A DNA stretch of 64,000 nt, from positions 2,914,001 through 2,978,000 of the forward strand of contig NZ_CP014546.1 of NCBI RefSeq assembly GCF_001579805.1, written 5' to 3'. Positions 30,279 to 49,629 of this stretch are shown piece by piece. The notes under the pieces were generated by a model. The model did not search any database. It saw only the letters and a program-made list of their open reading frames with translations, and was not told the DNA's origin. Source of the stretch: Pseudomonas azotoformans. GTDB taxonomy: Bacteria; Pseudomonadota; Gammaproteobacteria; Pseudomonadales; Pseudomonadaceae. Position 1 is the first letter of the stretch; every line of letters begins with the position of its first letter. The position numbers and the translations under genes were made by a program.

Positions 30279-30907
30279 ACACGCAAATAGGCCTGGATTT
30301 CAGCCTGGTTGCCCAAGCCCACGAACTGGTCGCCGGTGTCGACGAAGTCGGGCGTGGGCCTTTGTGCGGTGCCGTGGTCACGGCGGCGGTGATCCTCGAT
30401 CCGAACCGTCCGATCCTCGGCCTCAATGACTCGAAGAAACTCACCGAGGCGCGCCGTGAAAAGCTCTACGATGAGATCATCGAAAAAGCCTTGAGCTGGC
30501 ACATCGCCCGGGCCGAAGTCGAAGAAATCGACGAGCTGAATATTCTTCACGCCACCATGCTCGCGATGCAGCGTGCGGTTGAAGGCCTGCACATCACGCC
30601 AAAAATGGCGATGATCGACGGTAACCGTTGCCCCAAGCTGGCCATGCCTTCTGAGGCAGTGGTGAAGGGCGATAGCAAGGTACCTGCCATCGCAGCCGCC
30701 TCGATCCTCGCCAAAGTCAGCCGTGATCGTGAAATGGCCGCGTTCGAATTGATCTACCCCGGCTACGGCATTGGCGGGCATAAAGGCTATCCGACGCCCG
30801 TTCATCTGGAAGCCCTGGCTCGCCTGGGGCCGACGCCGATCCATCGCCGTTCGTTCGCCCCGGTTCGCCAGGCCTACGAGCTGCGCGAGAGCCTCAACGA
30901 GGTCTAG
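30275..30907 (+). CDS. rnhB: Ribonuclease HII
   Basis: Cleaves RNA in RNA-DNA hybrids and single ribonucleotides in DNA. The 210-aa protein has [12 protein letters not shown] (catalytic Asp-Glu pair, about residues 17-28) and [21 protein letters not shown]. It is the last gene of the envelope operon, overlapping lpxB by 4 bp, and is followed by a terminator before dnaE. Confidence 0.96.
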   Translation: MNTQIGLDFSLVAQAHELVAGVDEVGRGPLCGAVVTAAVILDPNRPILGLNDSKKLTEARREKLYDEIIEKALSWHIARAEVEEIDELNILHATMLAMQRAVEGLHITPKMAMIDGNRCPKLAMPSEAVVKGDSKVPAIAAASILAKVSRDREMAAFELIYPGYGIGGHKGYPTPVHLEALARLGPTPIHRRSFAPVRQAYELRESLNEV

Positions 30908-30929
30908 TCGCAAGGCTGATGTTTTGCTC

Positions 30930-30953
30930 AAGGCCCGGTACAATCCGGGCCTT
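30930..30953 (+). terminator. Terminator between rnhB and dnaE
   Basis: AAGGCCCGG and CCGGGCCTT form a perfect 9-bp stem with a 6-nt loop, followed by GTTGTTTT. It ends the long pyrH-rnhB operon; dnaE begins 28 bp later. Confidence 0.85.
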
Positions 30954-30980
30954 GTTGTTTTCCACGTATAAGAGATCACT

Positions 30981-34503
<3,523 letters not shown>

Positions 34504-34641
34504 CGGTCAGGCAGTCCTACATAGCCTGATCTCGACTGAACATTTAATCTCGACCTAAACGCGCCTCTCCCTTAAGGTAGGGCGCGAATAGACAACCGGC
34601 TGGCCAGGCACGCCCTGGCCGTCGACCCAAGACGGACGCTT

Positions 34642-35589
34642 ATGAACCCGAATTTTCTTGATTTCGAACAGCCGATCGCTGACCTGCAAGCCAAGATCGA
34701 AGAGCTGCGCCTGGTCGGCAATGACAATTCGCTGAATATCGGCGATGAGATCGCTCGCCTGCAAGACAAGAGCAGCACGCTCACCGAAGACATCTTCGGC
34801 AAGCTGACCAGCTGGCAGATCGCGCGCCTGGCCCGCCACCCGCGCCGTCCGTACACCCTGGACTACATTCAGCACATCTTCACCGAGTTCGACGAGCTGC
34901 ACGGCGACCGCCACTTCTCCGACGACGCGGCCATCGTGGGCGGTATTGCTCGCCTGGACGACCAGCCGGTAATGGTGATCGGTCACCAGAAAGGCCGTGA
35001 AGTGCGCGAAAAAGTGCGCCGCAACTTCGGCATGCCGCGTCCTGAAGGCTACCGCAAGGCGTGCCGCCTGATGGAAATGGCCGAACGCTTCAAGATGCCG
35101 ATCCTGACCTTCATCGACACGCCGGGTGCTTACCCAGGTATCGACGCTGAAGAGCGCAACCAGAGCGAAGCGATCGCCTGGAACCTGCGCGTCATGGCCC
35201 GCCTGAAAACCCCAATCATCGCCACCGTGATTGGTGAGGGTGGTTCCGGCGGAGCACTGGCTATTGGCGTCTGTGACCAGTTGAACATGCTGCAGTATTC
35301 GACCTACGCGGTGATTTCGCCGGAAGGTTGCGCCTCGATCCTGTGGAAAACGGCCGAGAAAGCGCCGGACGCTGCCGAAGCCATGGGTATCACCGCTGAT
35401 CGCCTCAAAGGTTTGGGTATCGTGGATAAAGTCATCGCCGAGCCTTTGGGCGGCGCCCACCGCGACCCGGCTGCTGCCGCCGCGACGATCCGTGCTGAAC
35501 TGGGTTCGCAGCTGGCGATGCTCAAGAAGCTGGATAACGAAGCGCTGCTGGCCCGTCGTTATGAGCGTTTGATGAGCTACGGTCTGTAA
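34642..35589 (+). CDS. accA: Acetyl-CoA carboxylase carboxyltransferase alpha subunit
   Basis: With AccD, transfers the carboxyl from biotin to acetyl-CoA to make malonyl-CoA. The 315-aa protein starts [15 protein letters not shown] and has the crotonase-like core with [20 protein letters not shown] and [11 protein letters not shown]. The 138-bp gap before it has only an imperfect hairpin (GCGCC / GGCGC, about 34560-34584) and no clear promoter. A REPIN follows its stop. Confidence 0.97.
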   Translation: MNPNFLDFEQPIADLQAKIEELRLVGNDNSLNIGDEIARLQDKSSTLTEDIFGKLTSWQIARLARHPRRPYTLDYIQHIFTEFDELHGDRHFSDDAAIVGGIARLDDQPVMVIGHQKGREVREKVRRNFGMPRPEGYRKACRLMEMAERFKMPILTFIDTPGAYPGIDAEERNQSEAIAWNLRVMARLKTPIIATVIGEGGSGGALAIGVCDQLNMLQYSTYAVISPEGCASILWKTAEKAPDAAEAMGITADRLKGLGIVDKVIAEPLGGAHRDPAAAAATIRAELGSQLAMLKKLDNEALLARRYERLMSYGL

Positions 35590-35606
35590 GACTACGCAGG
35601 ACCAAG

Positions 35607-35696
35607 TGTGGGAGCGGGCTTGCTCGCGAATGCGGTGGATCAGTCGACACTTTCAGTGACTGACACTCTGCATTCGCGAGCAAGCCCGCTCCCACA
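35607..35696. repeat. REPIN element, copy 1
   Basis: Two REP arms in inverted orientation: TGTGGGAGCGGGCTTGCTCG begins at 35607 and its complement ends at 35696, with a spacer of about 36 bp. Each arm can itself fold (GCGGGCTTGCTCGC). This is the GTGGGAG-type REPIN of the P. fluorescens group, mobilised by RAYT transposases encoded elsewhere. It lies between accA and tilS. Confidence 0.9.
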
Positions 35697-35749
35697 TTTG
35701 CTTTGTGTATGCTGAGTCATTGCATTCCAGATAGATGGCGGTATTTCTC

Positions 35750-37069
35750 ATGAAGCCTTCCTTAGCCGCCAAACTCTTGCAAGTTCTGTCACCCTGGCGC
35801 AATGCCCCGGCCTGGCACATCGCATTCTCCGGTGGCCTTGATTCCACCGTCCTGCTGTACCTCCTCGCCAATTTGGCCAACACCGAATCGCTCCCGCCCC
35901 TCAGTGCTGTGCATGTTCATCATGGCCTACAAGCTGCAGCTGATGCATGGCCCGCTCACTGTCAGTCGACATGCGACAGCCTGGGCGTGCCGTTGCGCGT
36001 GATGCGTGTGCAGGTGCAACCCGGCGCCAGTCTTGAGCGTGCTGCCCGTGACGCGCGTTACCAGGTGTTTACCGAGGTGACCGGAGCAGGGGAGGTGCTA
36101 CTGACGGGCCAGCATCGCGACGATCAGGCAGAAACCTTGTTGTTCCGTCTGCTGCGTGGGGCAGGGGTGCGCGGGCTGGCGGCAATGCCGGTACAGCGCC
36201 CGCTGGCGGCAGGCTACCTTGTACGGCCCTTGTTGGATGTCCCGCGTGCAGAGCTGGAAGCCTATGCCGAGGCGCACCAGCTCACATGGATTGAAGATCC
36301 TTCGAACGCGGACTCGCGGTTCTCCCGTAATTACCTGCGCCACCGCGTGCTTCCAGTACTGGCGGAGCGCTGGCCGCAGGCTAACTCAAACCTGGCGCGG
36401 ACTGCCGAGCACCTCAATGAGGCCCAGGCCCTGCTGGATGAGTTGGCACAGATGGACCTGCAAGCGGCCAATCAGCCTTCGCCGTTTCCCTGGTTGCACT
36501 TGCCGTCCCTGTCGCTTACGCCGTTGCGCGAGCTATCCGACGCCCGCCAACGCAACGCCCTACGTCACTGGCTAACCCCTCTGACCCGTTTGCCCGACAG
36601 CGACCACTGGGCCAGTTGGTATTCCCTGCGGGATGCCAAGGGTGACGCACAACCCCAATGGCGCTTGGCTGATGGCGAATTGCACCGCAGCGGTGAACGT
36701 ATCTGGTGGCTGCCCTCCACTTGGTCGGAATTTTCCGACGCAACGGTGAGCTGGCCCGATCCGCAAAACCCACTAGAGTTACCCGGCAATGGTCAGGTGA
36801 AACTGACGGGCAGGATACCCGGAGGCCCATTGACGATCCGCTACCGCCAGGGCGGCGAAATCCTTGCTGTGCCCGGCCGAGGTCGGCGCGACTTGAAGCG
36901 CCTGCTTAACGAAAGTGGCCTGCCGGGTTGCGTCCGTGGCAGATTGCCGCTGCTTTACCAGGGCGAGCAATTGCTGGGTGCGCCCAGCCTTGCGGGACTC
37001 TGGCCGGCACCGAGTGATGACTGGCAATTACATTGGATGCCACAGACCTGCGATCAAGGTTTGAGCTGA
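35750..37069 (+). CDS. tilS: tRNA(Ile)-lysidine synthetase TilS
   Basis: Converts C34 of the AUA-reading tRNA-Ile to lysidine using ATP and lysine, which changes both codon and amino-acid identity. The N-terminal PP-loop domain has SGGLDSTVLLYLL (about residue 27-39) and TGQHRDDQAETLLFRLLRG. A TilS substrate-binding domain and a C-terminal domain with GRGRRDLKRLL follow. The ATG at 35750 (MKPSLAAKLL) is taken; a start 15 bp upstream is also possible. Length 439 aa. Confidence 0.93.
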   Translation: MKPSLAAKLLQVLSPWRNAPAWHIAFSGGLDSTVLLYLLANLANTESLPPLSAVHVHHGLQAAADAWPAHCQSTCDSLGVPLRVMRVQVQPGASLERAARDARYQVFTEVTGAGEVLLTGQHRDDQAETLLFRLLRGAGVRGLAAMPVQRPLAAGYLVRPLLDVPRAELEAYAEAHQLTWIEDPSNADSRFSRNYLRHRVLPVLAERWPQANSNLARTAEHLNEAQALLDELAQMDLQAANQPSPFPWLHLPSLSLTPLRELSDARQRNALRHWLTPLTRLPDSDHWASWYSLRDAKGDAQPQWRLADGELHRSGERIWWLPSTWSEFSDATVSWPDPQNPLELPGNGQVKLTGRIPGGPLTIRYRQGGEILAVPGRGRRDLKRLLNESGLPGCVRGRLPLLYQGEQLLGAPSLAGLWPAPSDDWQLHWMPQTCDQGLS

Positions 37070-39825
<2,756 letters not shown>

Positions 39826-39860
39826 GCCGCGTTTCTCCGGTAGAATTTCCCACGCTTTAC

Positions 39861-41272
<1,412 letters not shown>

Positions 41273-41443
41273 TCAGTAAATGGTAAAAAGTCAGCGGATT
41301 GCGTCGGAAAACTCACGACAGTGTGTATTTCGACGCTAATCTGATGGCTATCAAGCACAAGCCTGGTTCTTCCAGGCTTCGTGCTATCAGTTGCTTCAAA
41401 AGTTTTGCATGGCTGTCTTTTTTCACTGGATACCCGATATTCG

Positions 41444-41722
41444 ATGCGCAGTCCCAATTGGTTGTTCCTCGTCTTGCTCTTGTTGCTGGCTGGCCTGCAG
41501 TACCGCCTATGGGTGGGTAATGGCAGCTTTGCGCAGGTAAAAGACCTGACTGAGCAAATTGCTGCACAGCACGCCGAAAACGAGATCTTGCTGGAGCGTA
41601 ACCGCGTCCTCGATGCTGAAGTGCTTGAGCTGAAAAAAGGCACGGAGACCGTTGAAGAGCGGGCTCGTCATGAATTGGGCATGGTCAAGGAGGGTGAAAC
41701 CCTCTACCAGTTGGCCCAATGA
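41444..41722 (+). CDS. ftsB: Cell division protein FtsB
   Basis: A small bitopic divisome protein that pairs with FtsL and FtsQ. The 92-aa protein has a short cytoplasmic tip, a membrane helix (about residues 5-21), then a leucine-zipper-like coiled coil (about 30-70: VKDLTEQIAAQHAENEILLE). The start MRSPNWLFL at 41444 is typical. It overlaps ispD by 4 bp. The 171 bp between eno and ftsB hold nothing else I can support. Confidence 0.94.
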   Translation: MRSPNWLFLVLLLLLAGLQYRLWVGNGSFAQVKDLTEQIAAQHAENEILLERNRVLDAEVLELKKGTETVEERARHELGMVKEGETLYQLAQ

Positions 41723-42426
41723 ACCCTAGTTTACCGGCCTTCTGGGCCGTGATTCCTGCCGCGGGCGTCGGTGCCCGTATGGCTGCGGACCGTCCCAAGC
41801 AATACTTGCAGTTGGGCGGGCGCACTATTCTCGAACACAGCCTTGGCTGTTTTCTCGACCATCCATCGCTCAAAGGCCTGGTGGTCAGCCTTGCTCCTGA
41901 AGATCCTTATTGGCCGACGCTGGCGTGTGCGGCTGACCCGCGTATCCAGCGTGCGGACGGTGGCTCGGAGCGTTCGGGCTCGGTACTCAATGCGCTGTTG
42001 CACCTGAATGCCCTGGGTGCCAGTGATGACGATTGGGTGCTGGTGCACGATGCGGCACGACCGAACCTGAGTCGCGATGACCTCGACAAACTGCTGGCTG
42101 AGCTGGCGCACGACCCGGTCGGCGGCCTGCTGGCCGTGCCGGCCCGCGATACGCTCAAGCGCGTCGACAAGCACGGACGTGTGGTGGAGACCGTCGACCG
42201 CAGCCTGATCTGGCAAGCCTACACGCCGCAGATGTTCCGCCTCGGTGCCTTGCACCGCGCATTGGCCGACAGCCTGGTGGCGGATGCCGTCATCACTGAC
42301 GAAGCGTCGGCGATGGAGTGGTCCGGCCAGGCGCCGCGCCTGATCGAAGGGCGCTCGGACAATATCAAGGTGACCCGGCCGGAAGACCTGGAGTGGTTGC
42401 GGTTGCGGTGGGCGAACCGACGTTAA
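41719..42426 (+). CDS. ispD: 2-C-methyl-D-erythritol 4-phosphate cytidylyltransferase
   Basis: Makes CDP-methylerythritol from MEP and CTP in the MEP pathway. The 235-aa protein has the CTP-binding motif PAAGVGARMAADRPKQYL (about 11-28) and VHDAARPNL. It overlaps ftsB at the start, and its stop codon shares bases with the stop of the convergent LysR gene. ispF, its usual neighbour, is 3.1 kb downstream, separated by the formaldehyde cluster. Confidence 0.96.
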   Translation: MNPSLPAFWAVIPAAGVGARMAADRPKQYLQLGGRTILEHSLGCFLDHPSLKGLVVSLAPEDPYWPTLACAADPRIQRADGGSERSGSVLNALLHLNALGASDDDWVLVHDAARPNLSRDDLDKLLAELAHDPVGGLLAVPARDTLKRVDKHGRVVETVDRSLIWQAYTPQMFRLGALHRALADSLVADAVITDEASAMEWSGQAPRLIEGRSDNIKVTRPEDLEWLRLRWANRR

Positions 42427-43322
42427 GCCACGCCATACTCGGGCCTTTCAGCCAGCCCGGCTTTCAAGAAATCCACCAACTTCCTGACCTTCGGCGACAA
42501 ATGCCGCTGCTGCGGATACAGCGCCCACACCGCGGTATTCGGCGGCTGATGCGCTTCCAGCAACGACACCAGCGCGCCACTGTTTAGGTGCTCCAGCACG
42601 TAATAGTCCGGCAACTGGCATAACCCCACGCCCTGCAGCGCCGCGTCCAGCACCGCTTGCCCACTGTTGCAGCGCCAGTTTCCCTGCACCCGCTGGGAAA
42701 ATTCCCGCCCGTCCTGGGCGAGTTGCCAGATATCCGAGCTGCCAATCAAGCAGTTATGCCGACTCAATTCCGACAGACTATGAGGCCGACCATACCGCGC
42801 CAGGTAGGACGGCGACGCGCACAAGTACATACGCCTCGGTGCCAGTCGGCTGGCGACCATGCGCGAATCCTGCAAACGCCCCAGGCGGATCGCCAGGTCG
42901 AGGCCTTCATGCACCAGGTCCAGCTGGCGGTTGCTCAGCTCGATATCCACCCGCAACTGTGGATAGAGCGCCATGAACCGTGTAACCAGCGGCACGATAA
43001 AACGCTCGCCGTACGCCACCGCGCAGGTCATGCGCAACATGCCCTTGGGTTCGCTGGCGAGGTCGCCCACCGCGCGCAAGGCTTCTTCGCGACCGTCCTG
43101 CAGGCGCTGACAATGTTGCAGAAAGGTCTGGCCGGCTTCGGTCAGGGTCACCTTGCGTGTACTGCGATACAGCAGCCGCGTTTGCAGGCGTTCTTCCAGG
43201 CGCGCCACTTGGCGGCTGATGTGGGACGACGACACGGCCAGCCGTTCCGCCGCCGCGGTGAACTGGCTGCATTCGGCGACCGCGACGAACTCATCGATGC
43301 CTTCCCAGCGGTTTTCCAACAT
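42423..43322 (-). CDS. gfnR: LysR-family regulator next to adhC (GfnR-like)
   Basis: A 299-aa LysR-type activator with an N-terminal winged helix (about 8-66, FTAAAERLAVSSSHISRQVARLEERL) and a C-terminal substrate-sensing domain. It is divergent from adhC-fghA, the position of GfnR in P. aeruginosa, which activates glutathione-dependent formaldehyde detoxification; the name is assigned on synteny. ATG at 43322 was preferred to GTG at 43325. LysR proteins usually bind the shared gap and act as repressors of their own gene. Confidence 0.85.
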   Translation of the reverse strand: MLENRWEGIDEFVAVAECSQFTAAAERLAVSSSHISRQVARLEERLQTRLLYRSTRKVTLTEAGQTFLQHCQRLQDGREEALRAVGDLASEPKGMLRMTCAVAYGERFIVPLVTRFMALYPQLRVDIELSNRQLDLVHEGLDLAIRLGRLQDSRMVASRLAPRRMYLCASPSYLARYGRPHSLSELSRHNCLIGSSDIWQLAQDGREFSQRVQGNWRCNSGQAVLDAALQGVGLCQLPDYYVLEHLNSGALVSLLEAHQPPNTAVWALYPQQRHLSPKVRKLVDFLKAGLAERPEYGVA

Positions 43323-43347
43323 CACGATTATCCCTGTACAGCAATAA

Positions 43348-44544
<1,197 letters not shown>

Positions 44545-44547
44545 AGC

Positions 44548-44624
44548 AGCGGCAAGCTATAAGCGGCAAGCTGCAAGCGGGTGTACGCCTTGCTTGCGGC
44601 TTGAAGCTTGCAACTTGCAGCTGG
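44548..44624. repeat. Dispersed repeat region between adhC and fghA (copy 2)
   Basis: This gap has two perfect 11-bp direct repeats AGCGGCAAGCT (44548-44558, 44562-44572), a 9-bp inverted repeat AGCTGCAAG / CTTGCAGCT (44569-44577, 44614-44622), and the same CTTG-N2-GCTTGAAGCTT-N2-AACTTG unit seen at 5250-5274. The folded RNA would hold the segment just before the fghA ribosome-binding site. Confidence 0.65.
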
Positions 44625-44634
44625 GAGCATTCCC

Positions 44635-45480
44635 ATGACCCTGGAAAATATCTCCTGCCAGAAAAGTTTTGGCGGTTGGCACAAACGTTACAAGCACAGC
44701 TCCAACGTGCTCGGTTGCGACATGACCTTCGCCGTCTACCTGCCGCCGCAAGCGGAGGAGGGCGGCAAGTTGCCGGTGCTGTACTGGCTCTCCGGCCTGA
44801 CCTGCACCGACGAGAACTTCATGCAGAAAGCCGGCGCCCAGCGCATGGCTGCCGAGCTGGGCTTGATAATCGTTGCGCCGGACACCAGCCCACGTGGGCC
44901 GGGTGTTCCGGGTGATCCGGATAACGCCTGGGATTTCGGGCTCGGCGCTGGCTTCTACCTGAATGCCACCCAGGAACCTTGGGCCAAGCACTATCGGATG
45001 CATGACTACGTGGTGCAGGAATTGCCGGCCTTGGTTGAAGCGCATTTCCCGGCTTCTGACAGGCGCGGCATCAGTGGCCACTCCATGGGCGGCCACGGGG
45101 CGCTGGTGTGTGCGTTGCGCAACCCTGGGCGCTACTTGTCGGTGTCGGCGTTTTCGCCGATCAACAACCCGATGGATTGCCCGTGGGGCCAGAAAGCCTT
45201 CTCGCGTTATTTGGGCGAAGAGCGCTCTAAATGGCGCGAGTGGGATGCCTGCGTGCTGATCAGCGAAGCCTCGGAAAAGCTGCCGCTGCTGGTGGACCAG
45301 GGCGACCGCGACGATTTCCTCGCCGTGCAACTCAAGCCTGAAGCCCTGCAGCAAGCGGCCAAGGCGGCCGTTCATCCGCTGGAACTGCGCCTGCAACCTG
45401 GCTACGACCACAGCTACTTCTTTATCGCCAGCTTCATCGAAGACCATTTGCGACACCATGGCCGTGCTTTGCTCGGTTAA
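44635..45480 (+). CDS. fghA: S-formylglutathione hydrolase
   Basis: Hydrolyses S-formylglutathione to formate and glutathione, completing formaldehyde oxidation after AdhC. The 281-aa esterase-D-type alpha/beta hydrolase has the nucleophile Ser in [10 protein letters not shown] (about residue 148), Asp in DQGDRDDFL and His in YDHSYFF. The ATG at 44635 ([14 protein letters not shown]) has GGGAG upstream. A terminator follows immediately. Confidence 0.95.
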   Translation: MTLENISCQKSFGGWHKRYKHSSNVLGCDMTFAVYLPPQAEEGGKLPVLYWLSGLTCTDENFMQKAGAQRMAAELGLIIVAPDTSPRGPGVPGDPDNAWDFGLGAGFYLNATQEPWAKHYRMHDYVVQELPALVEAHFPASDRRGISGHSMGGHGALVCALRNPGRYLSVSAFSPINNPMDCPWGQKAFSRYLGEERSKWREWDACVLISEASEKLPLLVDQGDRDDFLAVQLKPEALQQAAKAAVHPLELRLQPGYDHSYFFIASFIEDHLRHHGRALLG

Positions 45481-45497
45481 TGTGAGGCAAAAGTAGG

Positions 45498-45503
45498 TAG
45501 AAT
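45498..45503 (+). promoter_or_regulatory. Possible -10 box upstream of ispF
   Basis: TAGAAT lies just before the fghA terminator; transcription from here would start inside or before the hairpin. No -35 match was seen at the right distance. Confidence 0.35.
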
Positions 45504-45504
45504 C

Positions 45505-45534
45505 ACGCCCTGAATTAAATCGGGGCGTTTTTTT
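45505..45534 (+). terminator. fghA terminator abutting the ispF start codon
   Basis: ACGCCCTG and CGGGGCGT form an 8-bp stem (one G-U pair) with an 8-nt loop, followed by T7. The T run ends directly at the ispF ATG (45535), so the stem's GGGG is the only possible ribosome-binding site for ispF. Confidence 0.8.
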
Positions 45535-46008
45535 ATGCGTATTGGCCACGGCTACGATGTGCACCGTTTCGCTGAAGGCGATTTCATCACCCTGGGCGGC
45601 GTGCGCATTGCGCACCACCATGGGTTGCTGGCTCATTCCGACGGCGACGTTGTGTTGCATGCCTTGAGCGATGCCTTGCTCGGCGCAGCGGCGTTGGGCG
45701 ATATCGGCAAGCACTTTCCGGACACCGACCCGACCTTCAAGGGCGCGGACAGCCGTGTACTGCTGCGTCATGTGGTCGGCTTGATCCATGCCAAAGGCTG
45801 GAAGGTCGGCAACGTCGATAACACCATCGTGGCCCAGGCGCCGAAGATGGCCCCCCATATCGAGTCGATGCGTGCGCTGATTGCCGCGGATCTGCACATT
45901 GAACTGGATCAAGTGAACGTGAAAGCCACCACCACCGAAAAGCTCGGCTTCACCGGTCGGGAAGAGGGCATTGCGGTGCACTCTGTTGCCTTGTTGCTGC
46001 GCGCATGA
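45535..46008 (+). CDS. ispF: 2-C-methyl-D-erythritol 2,4-cyclodiphosphate synthase
   Basis: Cyclises CDP-ME 2-phosphate in the MEP pathway. The 157-aa trimeric enzyme begins [12 protein letters not shown] with the zinc ligands Asp8 and His10; [18 protein letters not shown] and GDIGKHFPD are present. It overlaps truD by 4 bp and starts a tight truD-surE-pcm run. Confidence 0.96.
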   Translation: MRIGHGYDVHRFAEGDFITLGGVRIAHHHGLLAHSDGDVVLHALSDALLGAAALGDIGKHFPDTDPTFKGADSRVLLRHVVGLIHAKGWKVGNVDNTIVAQAPKMAPHIESMRALIAADLHIELDQVNVKATTTEKLGFTGREEGIAVHSVALLLRA

Positions 46009-47050
46009 ATGACCTGCAACTGTTGGGTCCACGGGCCTATGGCGAGGCCTTGGGCAGCGCGGTACTGAAGGCGACGGCCGAAGACTTCCAGGTCGACGAA
46101 GTGCTGGATATCCCGCTAACCGGAGAAGGTGAGCACCTGTGGTTGTGGGTGGAAAAACGCGGGCTCAATACCGAGGAAGCCGCGCGGCGGATCGCCAAGG
46201 CAGCGGGCGTGCCGTTACGCACGGTCAGCTATGCCGGGCTCAAGGATCGCCAGGCGTTGACTCGCCAGTGGTTCAGCGTGCAGCTGCCCGGCAAGGCCGA
46301 CCCGGACATGAGCGCGGCGGAAAACGACACGCTCAAGATCCTCAAGACCGCCCGCCACAAGCGCAAGCTGCAACGCGGTGCGCACTCGGCCAATGGTTTC
46401 ACCTTGCGCCTGACCCAGTTGGCCGGTGATACCGCCGCTATCGATGCGCGGTTGCAACTGATTGCACAACACGGCATTCCCAACTATTTCGGCGCCCAGC
46501 GTTTTGGCCACAACGGCGGCAACGTGGTCGACGCCCGTGAGTGGGCCGCGCGCAAGGCCTTGCCGGAACAGCGCAACGTGCGATCGCGGTTGCTGTCCAC
46601 GGCGCGCAGCTTCTTGTTCAACAAAGTGTTGGCGGCGCGTGTGGCCGATGGTTCGTGGCAACGTGCCCAGGTCGGCGACTTGCTGGCGTTTACCGACAGC
46701 CGCAGTTTTTTTCCGGCAGGGGAGGCTGAATGCAGCGACCCGCGCCTGGCGATCCTGGACCTGCACCCGACCGGCCCGCAGTGGGGCGAAGGCGATTCGC
46801 CTGCCACGGGTGCAACCTTTGAACTCGAACAGGCTGTTGCTGCCGATGAAGCCGACCTGCGTGATTGGCTGGTGAATGCCGGCATGAGCCAGGAACGTCG
46901 CATTCTGCGACTGCCCATTGGCGGTTTGACGTGGCATTATCCCTCGCTGGACATTCTGCAATTGGAATTCGTCCTGCCGGCCGGATGCTTCGCCACTGTC
47001 TTGGTGCGCGAGCTTGTTGATCTGGTGCCGGTGGGGCAGACGGACAACCC

Positions 47051-47063
<13 letters not shown>
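46005..47063 (+). CDS. truD: tRNA pseudouridine(13) synthase TruD
   Basis: Converts U13 of tRNA-Glu to pseudouridine. The 352-aa protein has the catalytic Asp in [17 protein letters not shown] (about residue 80) and [15 protein letters not shown], both TruD hallmarks. It overlaps ispF by 4 bp and surE by 13 bp. Confidence 0.95.
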
Positions 47064-48477
<1,414 letters not shown>

Positions 48478-48686
48478 TCATTTGTTCGCGGGCAGTGAAT
48501 TCTGTTGGCGGGGATGTGTCTTACGGCGGGGTCTATCGAGTCAACATGATCGGGCGTCGGCATTAAACACGATGAATTTTTCGTTTCAGTCGTGTGCCGG
48601 TAAAAAGCCAATGCCCAGTTATACTTGCGTCATATTTCAAGCCTGATACAGGCATTCATGTTCAGCCACCACAAAGGGAGCGGCGG

Positions 48687-49523
48687 GTGAGTCTCACAGG
48701 TCTTGCGCAGCGTATGAGTAAAACAAGCTTTCATCGACTGGTGCTTGGCCTCGTCTTCAGTTCCGTGTTGGTCGGGTGTTCCAGCTCGCCAAGCAGCGGC
48801 GCACGGGTGGTTGACCGTAATAATGCCGCCCCGCAGAAACCGACGGTGACCACCGGACAATATGTGGTGCGCAAGGGCGATACGATGTTCTCGATCGCCT
48901 TCCGATATGGTTGGGATTACAAGGCACTTGCAGCACGTAACAATATTCCTGTGCCATACACGATACATCCGGGTCAGACGATTCGCTTCGACGGGCGTAC
49001 CGGTTCAACGCCTACGGCAGTTGTGACAAACACCGGATCTTCGCCGTCGTCTTCGAGCAAAACCACCATCATCACCCGGCCTGCAGGCACCGCCACACCG
49101 GCCCCTGCGACCAAGCCGGCACCCGCGCCGTTGCCACCTGCCGGGCCTGCGCCGACCGGTTGGGGATGGCCCTCAAACGGAGTGCTGATTGGAAAATTCT
49201 CTTCAAACGGTAGTTTGAATAAAGGCATTGATATCGCCGGTGATTTGGGACAGCCTGTTTTAGCTGCGTCTGATGGGACAGTGGTGTACGCCGGGAGTGG
49301 TTTACGGGGCTACGGCGAGCTGGTCATCATCAAACACAGCGATACCTACGTCAGTGCTTACGGTCACAACCGTAGGCTGTTGGTTCGGGAGGGGCAGCAG
49401 GTCAAAGTCGGACAGACAATTGCCGAAATGGGGTCAACTGGTACAGACCGGGTGAAACTGCACTTTGAGATTCGCCGCCAAGGGAAGCCTGTAGACCCAC
49501 TGCAATTCCTACCCCGTCGTTGA
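48687..49523 (+). CDS. nlpD: NlpD lipoprotein, LysM + LytM domains
   Basis: An outer-membrane lipoprotein that activates amidase AmiC during septum splitting. The GTG at 48687 is chosen because AAGGGAG lies 6 bp before it; the frame stays open upstream to 48594, and an ATG at 48714 is another option. A lipobox LVGC ends the signal sequence (Cys about residue 31). LysM (about 55-100, YVVRKGDTMFSIAFRYGW), a Pro/Ala/Thr-rich linker and a LytM domain follow. The LytM domain is degenerate at the zinc site, as expected for NlpD. The rpoS promoter usually lies within this gene. Confidence 0.93.
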   Translation: MSLTGLAQRMSKTSFHRLVLGLVFSSVLVGCSSSPSSGARVVDRNNAAPQKPTVTTGQYVVRKGDTMFSIAFRYGWDYKALAARNNIPVPYTIHPGQTIRFDGRTGSTPTAVVTNTGSSPSSSSKTTIITRPAGTATPAPATKPAPAPLPPAGPAPTGWGWPSNGVLIGKFSSNGSLNKGIDIAGDLGQPVLAASDGTVVYAGSGLRGYGELVIIKHSDTYVSAYGHNRRLLVREGQQVKVGQTIAEMGSTGTDRVKLHFEIRRQGKPVDPLQFLPRR

Positions 49524-49533
49524 TGTGTTGCAC

Positions 49534-49564
49534 AGCCTGTTCCCTCACGTAGAAGGAACAGGCT
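49534..49564 (+). promoter_or_regulatory. Hairpin in the nlpD-rpoS gap
   Basis: AGCCTGTTCC and GGAACAGGCT are a perfect 10-bp inverted repeat with an 11-nt loop, 66 bp before rpoS. There is no T run after it, so it is more likely a leader structure than a full terminator. It would be part of the 5' UTR of any rpoS mRNA started within nlpD. Confidence 0.5.
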
Positions 49565-49629
49565 CCAGCGTTGCCAAGGATAAAGGCGCCGCTTGAGCTT
49601 GAGGTCGAACTCACCAAAGGACTATAACA

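Noticed and set aside
35607..35696. Intrinsic terminator or CRISPR-like array
   Set aside because: The arms and spacer match a REPIN repeated at 50650; there is only one pair and no regular spacer array.
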